64,000 nucleotides of DNA from Ricinus communis (lineage: Eukaryota > Streptophyta > Magnoliopsida > Malpighiales > Euphorbiaceae), in contig NC_063263.1 of assembly GCF_019578655.1 (NCBI RefSeq), forward strand, positions 1,550,001-1,614,000, in the 5' to 3' direction. Each line of letters opens with the position of its first letter. Within the stretch, counting starts at the first letter, position 1. The notes beneath the pieces are model-generated. The model was given only the letters and a program-made list of their open reading frames with translations, searched no databases and was not told the origin of the DNA. The translations under genes and the position numbers were made by a program. Of this stretch, positions 48,313-59,463 are shown piece by piece.

Positions 48313-49314
48313 GCTGCAATAAGAGTTAGTATGCAATAAAAAAATAAATCGAAGGAAATTAAGGACCTCACCAACACTCCCTCACGTGTTTACTCTCAAT
48401 TAATGGGGATGGTCACTTGTGTTTCGCACAATCAAGAATGATCACACAAGGCTGAAAACTCACACCACTCAGCTTGTTTTCAAGGATTCTTATGTGAATC
48501 AATAACCACAGATCAAGTTATTTCACTATGCTTGCAATGCACCAAGAATTATGATCTAAAAAGCTTAGTTGAGGCAAAACGCAAAAGTCAAGAAAATTAA
48601 ACAATTAGTCACGCTTTCAATAAAATTAGGACTACAAACAAGTGAAAACTTCAAACGGATGCAAATGACATATGAAGAAACAATCTAGATGTAAGAAACA
48701 AGAAAGATGCAACAAATTTGAAATAGGAAAAGAAGGAATGGATTTAGGAAGCAAAAATCATAAAGAAGGTTGATCAAGAAGGAAGGTTACCTCTTTATGC
48801 TTTAAATGTGTCAAATCTGCCCAAACTCAAAAGACACACAAAGAGGAGAATAAATGAAGGACAAAAACGAATTTAGAGCTGAATCAATTCAAATAAGATG
48901 GTATGTATAGGGCTCAGGTCATTGGAATTTAATGTCCCTTTGAATCTTCCCAAACGTACCACCAAATCCTTATTTATGTAGGATTGTGAAAATCTCCCTA
49001 AACCTTTTAACAACCCTAATATTTATGTAATCACCCCAAGAACAATGATTTCAACACCAAATACGTTTTTTTCCACTAACAAAGACAATCAAACCAATCA
49101 GACCTATTCCTTTTTTTTTGCTAATTCGGATTCGATATTTTTCTTTTCTTGTTTCGTTTTTTTTTTGAATCAGAATCAAAAACTACAAGAATCAAGAACT
49201 AAACAATGTAGATCTCAAGAATACCAAGAATACTTCAAGAACAATATCAAGAACTCAAGGAAAACAAATAATAACTTAAAGAAAAGGGATAAATAACCTG
49301 ATTTAAGAGCCAAA
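48313..49314 (-). other. Gypsy untranslated leader
   Basis: About 1 kb between primer site and gag ATG, with poly-A/poly-T tracts (49105-49170) and no coding character. The 168 bases nearest gag are also present, inverted, at 42880-43046. Confidence 0.8.
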
Positions 49315-49326
49315 GCTCTGATACCA
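49315..49326 (-). promoter_or_regulatory. Primer binding site of the gypsy element
   Basis: On the - strand tggtatcagagc, two bases after the 5' LTR. A perfect tRNA-Met type site. Confidence 0.92.
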
Positions 49327-49328
49327 AA

Positions 49329-50036
49329 TGTTAAGAACCTCCAAGGATTAGAACCACAAACCCTAATGATTATAAACCCGTGAATTACTACTTTAGAAAC
49401 CCAAGAACAAATTGAGTTTCAAAACCCAAGAACCGCTTAAATCAGATTGCAAGGTATGGTTGATCAAGACCAGAACCTAAAGAAAACTAAGTTCTTTAAA
49501 CCCTAACCCTTAACACGCCACAAGGATAGATCAATTCCTTGATAAGTGGTTTATGCATTCAACAAGAATTCAAGCAAATATGCAAAGGAAACAACTACTA
49601 TAATTTTATCAAAATTTGAATCCTCTCAAAACACAACTTAATGGGCGTTTTTTATAGCCACCTAACATAAGAAACCCTAGAAACTATTAACCAGCTAGGC
49701 GCCATACATGAAAATAGGCAATAACATTGTTCGAACTTAAATACAAGAGATTTCAACATTTAGCCCACACATTAGTCTTCATGTATTTGGACTTGCAAAA
49801 CATTAAATAAAGCCCATTCGGATGTGTCTTTACTGGGCCTATCCTAGCATGACCAATTGAGCTTCCCTGACTAGCCCAATCTTGCATATAGCCAATTAAA
49901 CCCTCTTGTAGCTTCTTGACCTTGACCTAATTGGCCTCAGAGTAGCATGCTCGATATGAGATCCTTAGCTTTATCTTTGGTTTTCTTGTTGTCCTCTCCA
50001 TCAAGTCCATCTTTAAGCTTGGCCATATCCATATCA
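49329..50036 (-). repeat. 5' LTR of the gypsy element (right outer LTR)
   Basis: 708 bp, begins tgatatggatatgg on the - strand at 50036 and ends ..ttcttaaca at 49329. Partner of 43370-44079 and, inverted, of 40708-41382. Confidence 0.92.
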
Positions 50037-50041
50037 CTTTG
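50037..50041. repeat. Target site duplication, right (ctttg)
   Basis: Identical to 40703-40707, confirming that 40708-50036 entered as one unit. Confidence 0.9.
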
Positions 50042-51840
50042 CTTGAGGTTTAGGTCTTAACACACTCTCAAAATTATGATGCATACAAGAACATGTTTTA
50101 GGTGTGTGATTAGGGGCATCCTTATTGTACATGTATGCATAACTGATTCCTTTAGGCTTACCCTTTGGAACGTGTGAAGCTATTTCCTTCCTTTTAGGAA
50201 TTGGAGCTTTGGTGTGTGCCTTGACCTTCTTTTTAACACCTCTCAATTAAAGAGGTTTGTCGTGTTAAGGCCTTCACAAATTTAGATATAGAAGAAGATG
50301 AGGTAGATGATGATGCATTATTGAAGACTAAGCCATATTTAATCAAAGGAGGCCTTTAAGATACAATAAGTAGATCTAAGGCTTCATTTCCTTTATGAAA
50401 TTTTGAAATAGAGCTTCTCAACTCTTTAACTTTTACTTTTAAAGAATCATTTTCTTTTAAAAGAGGTTTTAAAGAAGAGGTTTGAGATGAAAGCTCATTC
50501 AAGGATCTCTTCAATTTATCATTTGATGAAGTTAATAAAGAAACTTGTTTTTGCAGCTCATTTAAATCTTGCTCAAACTTGGAGCATGTTTCTTTATAAA
50601 CCTTCATTTTCAAACGATATTTTTTAGATTTTAAGTTCATGGTTTCAAGTAACTCATCATTATCTATACAATGCATGTCATTTTTACAATCAATGTCATC
50701 ACAAGTGTGGGAAATGAAACATACCTCATTGGAGTCATCTTTTTGTTCGACGAAGCATAGGTTGACCACTTCTTTATTTTCATATTCACTTGATGAAGAG
50801 TCATCCTATGTAGCTTTGAAGGCTTTCCTTTTCTCCTTCTCCTTTTTAAACTTTTTCTTATTTTTGTTCTTAAAGCAACCGGTCTTGGTGTGCCCTTACT
50901 TCCCACACCCATAGCAAATGAGATCATTTTTCTTCTCCTTGCTTTCCTTGAAGCTTGAGTTGGAGTTGGAGTTGGAAGATGACTTCTTGAAGAGCCTCTT
51001 CTTTCTTTTTATATTCTTCATTATCCCCTTGACTCTCCTTGATAGCATAGCTAACTCTTCATCCTCATCTTCACTAGACTCGGATGCACTAGAGCTTTCA
51101 TTCTCTTATTGCCTTATGGAGCTCTTGAGAGCTAAGGGCTTTTTTTTGCTTCCCTTTTCTTTCCTTACTCTTCCTCTTTTCTAAGAGCCATCACATGGGT
51201 AAAGAGCTTGCCAATAAGCTCATTCGTTGACACCTTTCCTAAGTCTTCATTTACTTCTTCAATACTTGTCATCCTTGAACCATAGTCCTTGAGTGGGTAG
51301 ACCCTTGAGGATCTTGTTATTGATATCAATAAGTTCATAGTGCTTACCCAACTTCCTTAGATTATTGATGATGGTAAGAAACCGGTTAGTCATGTTGGTG
51401 ATGCTCTCATTTGGCTTCATCTGAAGACCTGTCACTGGCCAAGAGGTTGATTTTCTTAGATTGTATTGCTTCCGCCAGCACCCTCAGGTAATTCCCTAAA
51501 GTCTTTCAGATATTGTAGGCAGTAGAAAGGTGTTGAACTCTTTCATATTTCTCTCTAGAGAATGAATTGAGGATGATCGTAGCCCTTGTTCTTGTTTTAT
51601 CTTCTCTGATCCCACCTATTCATCTGTCATCTATTCTAAACATCTTGTACGCTGCTTAGTTGATAGGCACCATTCATTTCGACATAATCCCATACATATC
51701 TACCTATATCCTTACTATCATATGGTATCTTGTGTGTACTCGATGTAATCTTGAAAACAGGATGTGTGATACTATGGTCTAAGGTTGGGATGGGTGGGCT
51801 GTGAAAAGGAATGGAAGCCTCTAAAAGCAATGATGATGAT
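50042..51840 (-). pseudogene. Copia gag relic, right of the gypsy insertion
   Basis: On the - strand: a decayed UBN2-type core with IINNLRKLGKHYELIDI near 51320-51390, GKVSTNELIGKLFTHVMAL near 51185-51245, then Ser/Glu/Lys-rich KKRLFKKSSSNSNSNSSFKE near 50950-51000. A zinc knuckle near 50880-50925 (CYGCGK, a stop, GHTKTGC) is followed by a long coiled-coil stretch (50769-50356). The last part, 50246-50034, ends in VLRPKPQA at the insertion. Several stops. The long coiled-coil gag is typical of the larger plant copia elements. Confidence 0.82.
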
Positions 51841-52040
51841 GATGAATGGGTGGATGCTCAAGGTTGGTAAGAACAAAAGAGCCATAATCATGCTCCTTGC
51901 TCCTCTTGTGTTATCAGAGCGAATGTGAAAGAGTTAACATCTTTCTATAAGATTTCGGGACCTCAAGAACTACCATAATATGTGGTAACAAGTACAGAGT
52001 AAGATCTAACAAGATCCAACTCTTATCATCGAGATGACAA
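51841..52040. other. Junction between two head-to-head copia relics
   Basis: Contains tgttatcagagc (51911-51922), one base from the tRNA-Met primer site read on the + strand, so it is probably the start of the + strand copia that follows. No LTR pair could be matched around it. Confidence 0.4.
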
Positions 52041-53560
52041 CCGGCCGATAATTTGAGTAGGTAGCACTACTATGAACTTGTTGACATTAACATTAAGATC
52101 CTCAAAGCTCTACTATTCAAGCACTATGGTTCAAGGGTGAGAAGTATTGAAGAAGAAAATAAGGACTTGGGAAAGGTATCAATGGATGAGGTCATTAGCA
52201 AGTTACTCACCCATGAGATGGCTCTTAAGACAGAAAAAGAGCAAGAAAAGGAAAAAGAAGTCGAGGAAGGCCTTAGGCGAGGAACTCCAACAACACAAAG
52301 AGAGAGGTGAAGCAAGTCCGAATCATGAAAATGAGGATGAAGGACGGTTAATCTCCTCTCTAGGAGAGCTGATCATCATGAGTGAATAGATAGAAAATAG
52401 AAAAGAGGCCCTTTCAAGAAGTCATCCTCTAACTCCAACTCAAGCTTCAAAAATAACAAGGAGAAAAATTTGATCTCACTTGTTATGGTTATGAGCTACA
52501 GAATGGTAGAAAACTCAAAATTTCATATCTAAGAGTATTTGGGAGTAAATATTGCATTTTAAATACCAAGTACAATCTTGGAAGATTTTTATCCAAAATG
52601 GATGAAGGCATTTTTCTCGGTTATTCATCTTCTAGCAAAGCCCATAGGGTCTTTAATAAGAAATTCATGGCTGCTGAAGAATATATGAATGTAGTTTTTG
52701 ATGAATCTAGGAAGCTTAATCTTAGAAAAGGTACTCTTAATCAATTTGTAGGTGATTTTGAGAGGCTTGACATAAATGAAGAGGAATGTCAAAAGGAAGG
52801 AACCGCTCAAGATCAACCTCAAAAAAATGAGTTCTCATCTCAAAAGCTTCCAAAAGAGTGAAGGGAACACAAAGGACATCCCAAGGAGCTAATCATAAGT
52901 GATCCTTCAATGGATGCAAGTACTAGAGCTCATTTTAAATATTTAGATTTGTATTTGTTTCTCAAATTGAGCCAAGGACCATTAGTAAGACTCTTATTGA
53001 ATGAGTGTTGAGTAATTGCTATACAAGAGGAACTCAACCAATTTGAGAGGAATATGAAAAATCTATTATGAAGCCCCTAAACTTTTCTATTTTATTATAT
53101 TAAGCCTTGAATGTTTATTTTATTATATTGAGCCCTTGCACTTTTATTCTTGGTTTTATCAAGTACTTTTTATACATATCTCATGAGACTTGTGTTTGTT
53201 CTATTTTTTACTTTGAATAAGGACTATTAGGTCCCTAATAAAAGCAAAACTAAAAGTATAAGGACTCAATGAAACAATATAAAAATTAAAGGACTTAATA
53301 AAATAAAACTAAAAAATACTAGGGCTTAAAAATGTATTTTGCTAGAGGAATAAGATTTGGAAACTTGTCCCTAGACCTAAAGATCATCCAATTATTAGAT
53401 GTAAGTGGCTTTGTAGGAATAAGTTGGATGGCAAGGTTCCATTTGTGCCAAATTTATTGCTTAACATTTTCACACCTCTTTGACTAATTTGTGGTATCTA
53501 AAACTTTTAAAGGTTGTTGTAGAGCTTTAATTGCTCTTATAAAGGTTTTGAGTATTAGCC
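52041..53560 (+). mobile_element. Internally deleted Ty1/copia, + strand (gag fused to integrase)
   Basis: Gag pieces YYELVDINIKILKAL (52055-52100), RSIEEENKDLGKVSMDEVIS and KLLTHEMALK (52140-52220), then RPFQE..SSNSNSSFKNNKE (52408-52465) match the gag of the neighbouring - strand copia. At about 52480-52495 the sequence jumps to the integrase C-terminus (ISYLRVFGSKYCILNTKYN, DEGIFLGYSSSSKAHRVFNK, open 52598-52861). It continues into the RT start (VIAIQEELNQFERN, then KIWKLVPRPKDHPIIRCKW around a MITE). The remaining pol is missing. Confidence 0.85.
53046..53352. mobile_element. Foldback MITE with perfect 9-bp target duplication
   Basis: A 289-bp insert (53055-53343) whose halves are imperfect reverse complements over almost the full length. 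Both arms carry aagccc, then ttttattatattaag-like and attgagcccttg-like blocks. It is flanked by identical agaggaata at 53046-53054 and 53344-53352. Removing the insert and one repeat restores the copia RT frame FERN-KIWKLVPRPKDHP exactly. It has no coding capacity. The 9-bp duplication points to mobilisation by a Mutator-like transposase. Confidence 0.88.
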
Positions 53561-53761
53561 TAAACACTTGGGTTGAGTTTGAGAGTTAGCCTTTAGAAAA
53601 ATTCTTGTAAGGTTGTGTGTGAACCTTAAACACAAGTGTAAAGTTTGATGTGAGCCTAAAACACTAAGTTGGGAGTGAACTTGAGTAAAACTCTATTATC
53701 TTGTGTGTTATGATAGTGAAACACCTAATTGGATATTGCACAGTGGTGTAGAGTTTGTTTA
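53561..53761 (+). repeat. Possible copia LTR fragment
   Basis: Non-coding, with recurring gagttagcctt..cttgtaaggttgtg..gaacctt phrases resembling LTR ends of large plant copia elements. It is cut off at 53762 by a different repeat. No partner copy was found in the window. Confidence 0.35.
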
Positions 53762-54357
53762 TGTCACGACCCAATCTGCGGCCCGTGATCGGCATTAGAG
53801 AATGGGTAGGCGTAAGGCCACCAAATCCCATAGTAAGCTTGACTAATCACTAACTCAATCAAGGTATAATTCAACTTCTAACTATTATAACATTAATTTA
53901 TCACCAACTTTTAATCACCCAGATATTACACCTTTAATTCGGTCTGCCAGCATAATTAAGCAAAACTTGAATTTACATGAAATTACAATATGATAAGTCT
54001 GAAATTTTTACTGCGGAGATTCTAGAATTTTAAAAGTCAAACATACCAAAAATCAATTACATTAACCCGAATATGAAGGATCGGGCTGCTGGAGGAAAAT
54101 AACTGCAGAAAAACTAACAACACCCGAAAAACAGTTAAATTAAGACTGTCAGTCTCGAGAGTGAGTTAAAACCATATATCGAAAACGAATACAACACTTC
54201 AATAAACATTTGTTTAACTAAAATAAAATACTAAGCCATGCAAAAACACGTGTCACGCCATGCTTCTATGAAATAAATCTTACATACTACAGTACGACTA
54301 CCTCAGTAGAACCCTAACTCCTAACCCTAACAGTCTTAGCCTTTCGGCTCTCTTACT

Positions 54358-54480
54358 CCAATAAGACTGGCGCCCAGAGAGCGAAGCTCGACCAGGGTCC
54401 TTAAATCTAATTTGGTCACTTAATTTCCAATAAAGCCAGCACCCAGAGAGCAACGCTCGACTAGGGACCTTTACTCCAGC
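54358..54480. repeat. Two diverged tandem copies of an 80-bp motif
   Basis: ccaataagactggcgcccagagagc and its partner ccaataaagccagcacccagagagc (about 79 bp downstream) are followed by related agctcgaccagggtcctt / cgctcgactagggacctt. A third partial cccagagag occurs near 54499. Confidence 0.7.
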
Positions 54481-55191
54481 CAACACACTCTACACAGCCC
54501 AGAGAGTTGAACTTTATCACGGCAAGTCCCAAAGTTTCCTTTTACTACACTGTACCGGTTATCTCTTAGTCTTGACTCAACATATAATGATGTAGAAAAT
54601 GATGCATATATGAATAGTAATTAAAATAAATAATTAACTTATTTAACTCTATCTGGCATGACACACATATGGTGGGATAATATGACTTTAACTCGATTAC
54701 GGCGACTCCTTCCTGCCGCGCCTTGCTTGAGCGAGTTGAAATGATGGATTATCTAATTACGGGAACAATTCAATCAACAAAAGTAAAAAATTTAACATAT
54801 AACCCTAGGCCTAGACTCTTAGAACTGACTATCTAAGAATTTCGACTTGGATAAATTCTATCGAAAATTCGACAAAACCTCCCCTAAATACGGACGTCTA
54901 CTCCCCATATAACGGGTCCAGGACTTGCCATAAACACTTCTAATTTTTAACAATTAATTAATGGGAGTCGGGCCACCAAGACTTTATTATTTTTTCCAAT
55001 TCCACAACACATCACAGATCACTATTATTGGCAGACGGTCTGACAAACTAATTATTTCGATAATCAATCTTCATATAACTTTTTTGGTGCTCAATAAAAT
55101 AATTAATCACATAATTTTTCTTAACAAACCCTAAAATTAATGGGCTAGAGAATTACCGAGACGCTTGATCACTCGGTCGACTCGGTAGGTC

Positions 55192-55213
55192 GATCGTCGA
55201 TCGATCGACGATC
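55192..55213. repeat. Perfect 22-bp CG-rich palindrome
   Basis: Each half is 11 bp (gatcgtcgatc and its reverse complement) with no spacer. It lies within a longer imperfect palindrome bounded by ctcgg and ccgag, and holds four gatc sites. It is unusual in such AT-rich DNA. Confidence 0.9.
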
Positions 55214-56689
55214 CGAGTGCATCTACAGTTCTTCCCGATACGGAAATTTATGGATGATATCAGCCATTGATTTTCAAACGGAGTCTAATCGCCGCAAAAT
55301 TGGTACCATTGAAAAGCTTGAGCCGAGGGGAGTCCGGATATGCATGCCTTAGGCATAGTTACATACCAAGAAAAGCCTAAAATTTTGGCCGTCATCACTT
55401 TATCGGAACTCCTTCCTCAGGCCACCATTACCGACGCTGCTACTCCCAAAAGAAATTACTCAACTCACCGTCATTTTAAGACCAACCAACTTCGCGCCAT
55501 CCGCCTGCGACCTTAGAGCGAAGCGCCACGCCACCTCCTCCTCTGCAAATCGGGTGCCCGTGGTTGCAAGCATCACCATGAGCTCATGACATGACGAGAA
55601 GATATGATATAGTCTGGTCCGAGTGATCCATCGCGCGCATTAAAAGCCGAAAACAGCTTCTCTTCCTTCCTCCTTTCCTTCGATCTCCTTCTCTTTTCTT
55701 TCTTTTTCTTATCGCCAATTGGCCCTCCAACTTTTCTTCTTCACCATTTAGCCCCTCATCTTTTTTAATTATTAACAATTCCTCCTTGTAAAATTTTCGT
55801 TTAACCCTCCAACTTTTCTTTAGCTTTTCAATTAAGCCCCTAACTACTTAATTTGGGCCAAATTATAATTATTAAAAAATAAAGAATAACTTATTTACCC
55901 TTTGCTTTTTAAGATAAAACTATTAAAATACCCTTACCGGCATATTTAATTATAAAATACCAACCATGAAAATTCTCATTTAAACCCCATATTAATGAAA
56001 TTATACTTTTAGCCCTTATTTCAAAATTAATTGTCAAATTAATCCTAACACTTAATTAACTTAAATAATCAATTTGCTAACTATTTTTCAATTCAACCCA
56101 ATATATTTGCTAATTAAAATTTATCATTCCCCAATAAATTCTTTTATAAAAATATTATTTACTAATTCTTTCATAACTTTCAAATTTAGAATTTAATTTA
56201 TATATTCATATGGGGAGAAAATTAAGTGTGGCCTATATAAATATAAAATATAATTTATCCCTAAGAAATTTACTTAATTAATTTCTTTGAAAATCAAACT
56301 AATTAGATATAGAAAATAATCCCTTATTTTTGTCTAGCACTAAAATTCCTATTTTAAATCATCTCAATTAAATTAATTAAAATTAAGTAAAATTAAATTA
56401 AATAAAAACTCATTATTAGTTATTACTAATATTATTATTATTGAAAAGAAAACTTCAAGTATTCCAGTTAATACCCGTACTACTATAATTCTTGTGTTCT
56501 TTTCTATCTTTAAAATTTTATTTTTTTTAATTATTCTTCCATTTACCAATTTAATACCCCTTCTTGGTTCATAAGGATAAAACAAAAGTAATTTAAAAAC
56601 ACATAATAAAATAATAAGAAAAAATATGTAATTTTGAAGCTCACATTAGGGGAATCACATTCACTTAAAATTAGATATTTAACAATTTT

Positions 56690-59030
56690 GTAGAATATGA
56701 CATGGTGCATAGATTATTAGATGTCTATGAGCAATAAGAAATTTAACTAAACTGAGTCCATATACCAAGAGATCTTCTAATATTGCATAATTAATCTTTA
56801 ATAAATGGTGTTGCTAAGATGTCTGTCAATTGCTCATTTGATGGAACAAACTCCAGTTGGATGTCTCCTTGTTGGACGTGATTCTGATGAAGTAATGACT
56901 CATTTCAATGTGCTTAGTTCTTGAATACTAAATAAAATTCTTAGATAGGTTGATGGTGCTGGTATTTTGACATTGGATGGGTATCTATTTGTACGACATG
57001 CCATAGTCTTCTAACTGTTGTCTCACCCAAGGATTTGTGTCACGTAGCTGCCTATAAAGATGTATTCAACCTTTATTGTAGATAGAGAAATAGATGTTTG
57101 TTTCTTGCTAAACCAAAAAATCAAACAATGTCTAAAGAATTGACAGGTGCCTAATGTGCTCTTTCTATCAAATCTACTACCTACATAATCAACATCACTA
57201 CATCTAAAATAATCAACGAATTCACAATTAGGATACCAAAGGCCAAGGTTGCTACTTCTAATCAAATATCTTAATATTCTCTTCACAGGAGTCATGTGAG
57301 ACTCCTTAGGATCTACCTAGAATCTTGCACACAAACATACACTGAAATGGATGTCTGGTCTACTAGTAGGTAGATATAGGAGAGATTCAATCATTCCTCT
57401 ATAAAGCTTTATATCAATTGATTTACCTTTCTCATCCTTTTATGGCTTGGTTGAGGGGCTTATTAGAGTTCCAACATATTTGAGACGATCTAGCTTGAAT
57501 TTCTTGATGAATGCCTTGGTATATTTGGTTTGACAAATGAAAATTCATTTATCTAATTTCTTTATTGCAAACCCAAGAAAAGTTGAACTCTTTGATAAAA
57601 CTCATTTCAAACTCATGTTGCATATATCCTTAGAAAGTCTCTCATATAAAGAATCATTAGTAGATCCAAACACAATATCATCCATCCATTTTTGAACAAT
57701 GAGCAAATCCTTTGATTTTGATTTGATAAAAAGGGTGGTATCAATTTTTTCTCTTGGAAATAAATTTTCTTCGTCTTTCTTACCAAGCTCTTAGAGCTTA
57801 TTTTAAACCATAAATTGCCTTAGTAAGTTTAAGAACATGATTAAGCATTTCATGATTTTCAAATCCATGTGGTTGTTCAACATAAACTTCTTCATTTAGA
57901 TATCCATTTAAAAAGGTGATTTTACATATATTTGATAAGGTTTAAAACCTTTAAAAAGTGCAACAGCACACACGAGTCTAATGGCTTCAAGAGTAAAAGT
58001 TTCATCAAAGTTATACCTTCTTGGTTGTAGTCTTAGGCAACTAATCTAGCTTTGTTTCAAATAATATTACCTTGCTTATCGAGTTTATTTTTTCTGAGCA
58101 CCTATGGGCATCTGTAAGTAGCTCTAGTCAATCTTCCTTGATGGACTATCAAAGATGTTATCTCTTAGATGGTTTCTATGATACTTCCAATCTCTAGGTA
58201 TATCAGATATTTATTGAATGGAGCCATCTACTAGAGCAATGTTAAATGTCTCCATCTCATTATTAGATGTCTCTTCACTATTACATGCATCTTTTTTTTT
58301 CTTTGAGGATATCTGCATCTTGTTCATATTTTTTTCTTACTTCTCATCTAAATCAACTTTCTTTACATTTCTTTCCAAGGCATGGTTAGATTCATCAACA
58401 ATGACATGTATGGATTCCTCAACAATCAGAGCACATTTATTAAACATTCTATATGCTTTGTTAGATGTTGAATAATCGAGAATTCTTCCTCATCTAACTT
58501 TGAATCAAATTTTCTAAAGTAGTCTTTCTTATTATTCAGTGTGAAATATTTATCCGAATGATATAAATACTACCGTTGCTTTAGCTTTAGTTACGTCAAT
58601 AGCATATTTTTATGCGTTCCTTAGCAAAAAATGATTAGGTTATTTCGGTAAATACATTCAATCATCCAAATGCATGAAAATAGAGAGATTGGGCTTCCTC
58701 CCTTTCCATAGTTCATAAGGTGTCTTATTTAGAATGGGTCTAATTAGGACTCTATTTCGTGTGTAACCAATTGTGCTTTGGCTTCTACCTAGAAATACTT
58801 TGGTAGGCTTCTCTTATTTAGTATGGTTCTATCCATTTATGCTAGGATTCTATTTTTACTTTATACCACTTTATTTTATTATGGGGTTCTTATGGCTGAT
58901 ATACCATGTCTTTACAATATGAATCAAATAATACATTCTCAAAATCCCTTCCATAGTCACTTTTAATGGAGATGATAGAATGCCCTCTCATTTTGGACTC
59001 AAAATAAGTATATGTTATTTTTGGCTCCTT
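56690..59030 (-). mobile_element. Degenerate Ty1/copia fragment, - strand
   Basis: The - strand order, from high to low coordinates, is integrase (58990-58050), RT (58000-57360) and RNase H (57330-56800). RNase H is the clearest: TPVKRILRYLIRSSNLGLWY, GSRFDRKSTLGTCQFF and SKKQTSISLSTIKVEY at 57295-57023. RT shows IDTTLFIKSKSKDLL and MDDIVFGSTND near 57655-57730, and integrase shows DYGRDFENVLFDSY near 58900-58960. Gag and LTRs were not found. Stops are frequent. Confidence 0.78.
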
Positions 59031-59215
59031 TATCCCACAACGAAAAGCTAAGAAAAGGAAGAAGTAGTCCCAAGGTTATATATAGTGGGCCTTCTCTCCT
59101 TTTCTAAGTGTCAAGGAAAAAAATGGGTCTTATATTTCTATGGGCTAAATTGTATTTCTCTTCTTTCTCTTCTTATTAATATTTCTTTGTAATTCTATTA
59201 AATTAAGAAATATTA
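59031..59215. other. Non-coding junction, possibly LTR remnant
   Basis: A short stretch with tatatatagtgggcc and pyrimidine-rich tracts between two oppositely oriented copia fragments. No partner copy was found. Confidence 0.3.
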
Positions 59216-59463
59216 TTTTGGTATGGTATGGAAAACATGCTGCATATTATAATTCCTTACATGTTTTTGGTTCCATTGCATATTATCATGTTAAGGAATC
59301 AAAGTTGGATCCAAGGGCAAAAAAAGCAATTTTCATGGGGATATCATCAGGTGTAAAAGGATATCGCCTATGGTGCCCAGATTCAAAGAAAATAATCTTC
59401 AGTAGAGATGTTACCTTTGAAGAATCTACTATGGTGAAAAAGGTAGAAGAGCAGGAGATAAAT
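59216..59463 (+). pseudogene. Copia integrase C-terminal fragment, + strand
   Basis: An open frame reads MVWYGKHAAYYNSLHVFGSI, YYHVKESKLDPRAKKAIFMG and DSKKIIFSRDVTFEES, the typical C-terminal part of a copia integrase. It is cut at its right edge by the gypsy LTR that begins at 59464. It differs in family from the copia to its left. Confidence 0.85.

Larger units (their letters stand above)
40708..50036. mobile_element. Composite Ty3/gypsy insertion with inverted outer LTRs
   Basis: A single 9329-bp insertion bounded by ctttg duplications. Its left end is a + oriented LTR starting tgatatgg. Its right end is a - oriented LTR whose outer end is the same tgatatgg read on the other strand. Both outer ends are thus U3 ends. 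Inside, 43370-50036 is an ordinary - strand element with LTR, primer site, gag-pol, polypurine tract and LTR. 40708-43369 is a shuffled set of pieces of the same family in + orientation. An ordinary integrated provirus has one U3 and one U5 outer end, so this was probably a rearranged DNA inserted as one unit. Confidence 0.88.
35480..51840 (-). mobile_element. Ty1/copia retrotransposon, - strand, split by a gypsy insertion
   Basis: On the - strand gag (51835-50042, then 40707-40510), protease, integrase, RT, RNase H and a downstream extra frame run from right to left in copia order. The gypsy composite at 40708-50036 interrupts gag. Removing it together with one copy of the 5-bp duplication ctttg rejoins the - strand frame exactly: VLRPKPQA continues as [17 protein letters not shown]. 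LTRs could not be delimited. Decayed: the protease D-S-G is D-R-G and the RT box is YVND. Confidence 0.85.
53762..56640. repeat. Unclassified repeat starting tgtcacgaccc (solo LTR- or LARD-like)
   Basis: It opens tgtcacgacccaatctgcgg, followed by a Gly/Cys-codon-like GC-richer stretch, a type of sequence common at the ends of plant gypsy-related LTRs. Composition is distinctly richer in GC than its surroundings (especially 54300-54480 and 55160-55650), then AT-rich to about 56640. It has no recognisable protein. The right boundary is uncertain, no target duplication was found and no second copy is present. Confidence 0.4.

Noticed and set aside
50639..51184. + strand Ser/Leu/Phe-rich frames
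   Set aside because: Antisense to the Lys/Glu/Ser-rich copia gag on the - strand.
58218..58475. 85-codon + strand frame
   Set aside because: Antisense to a decayed copia pol.
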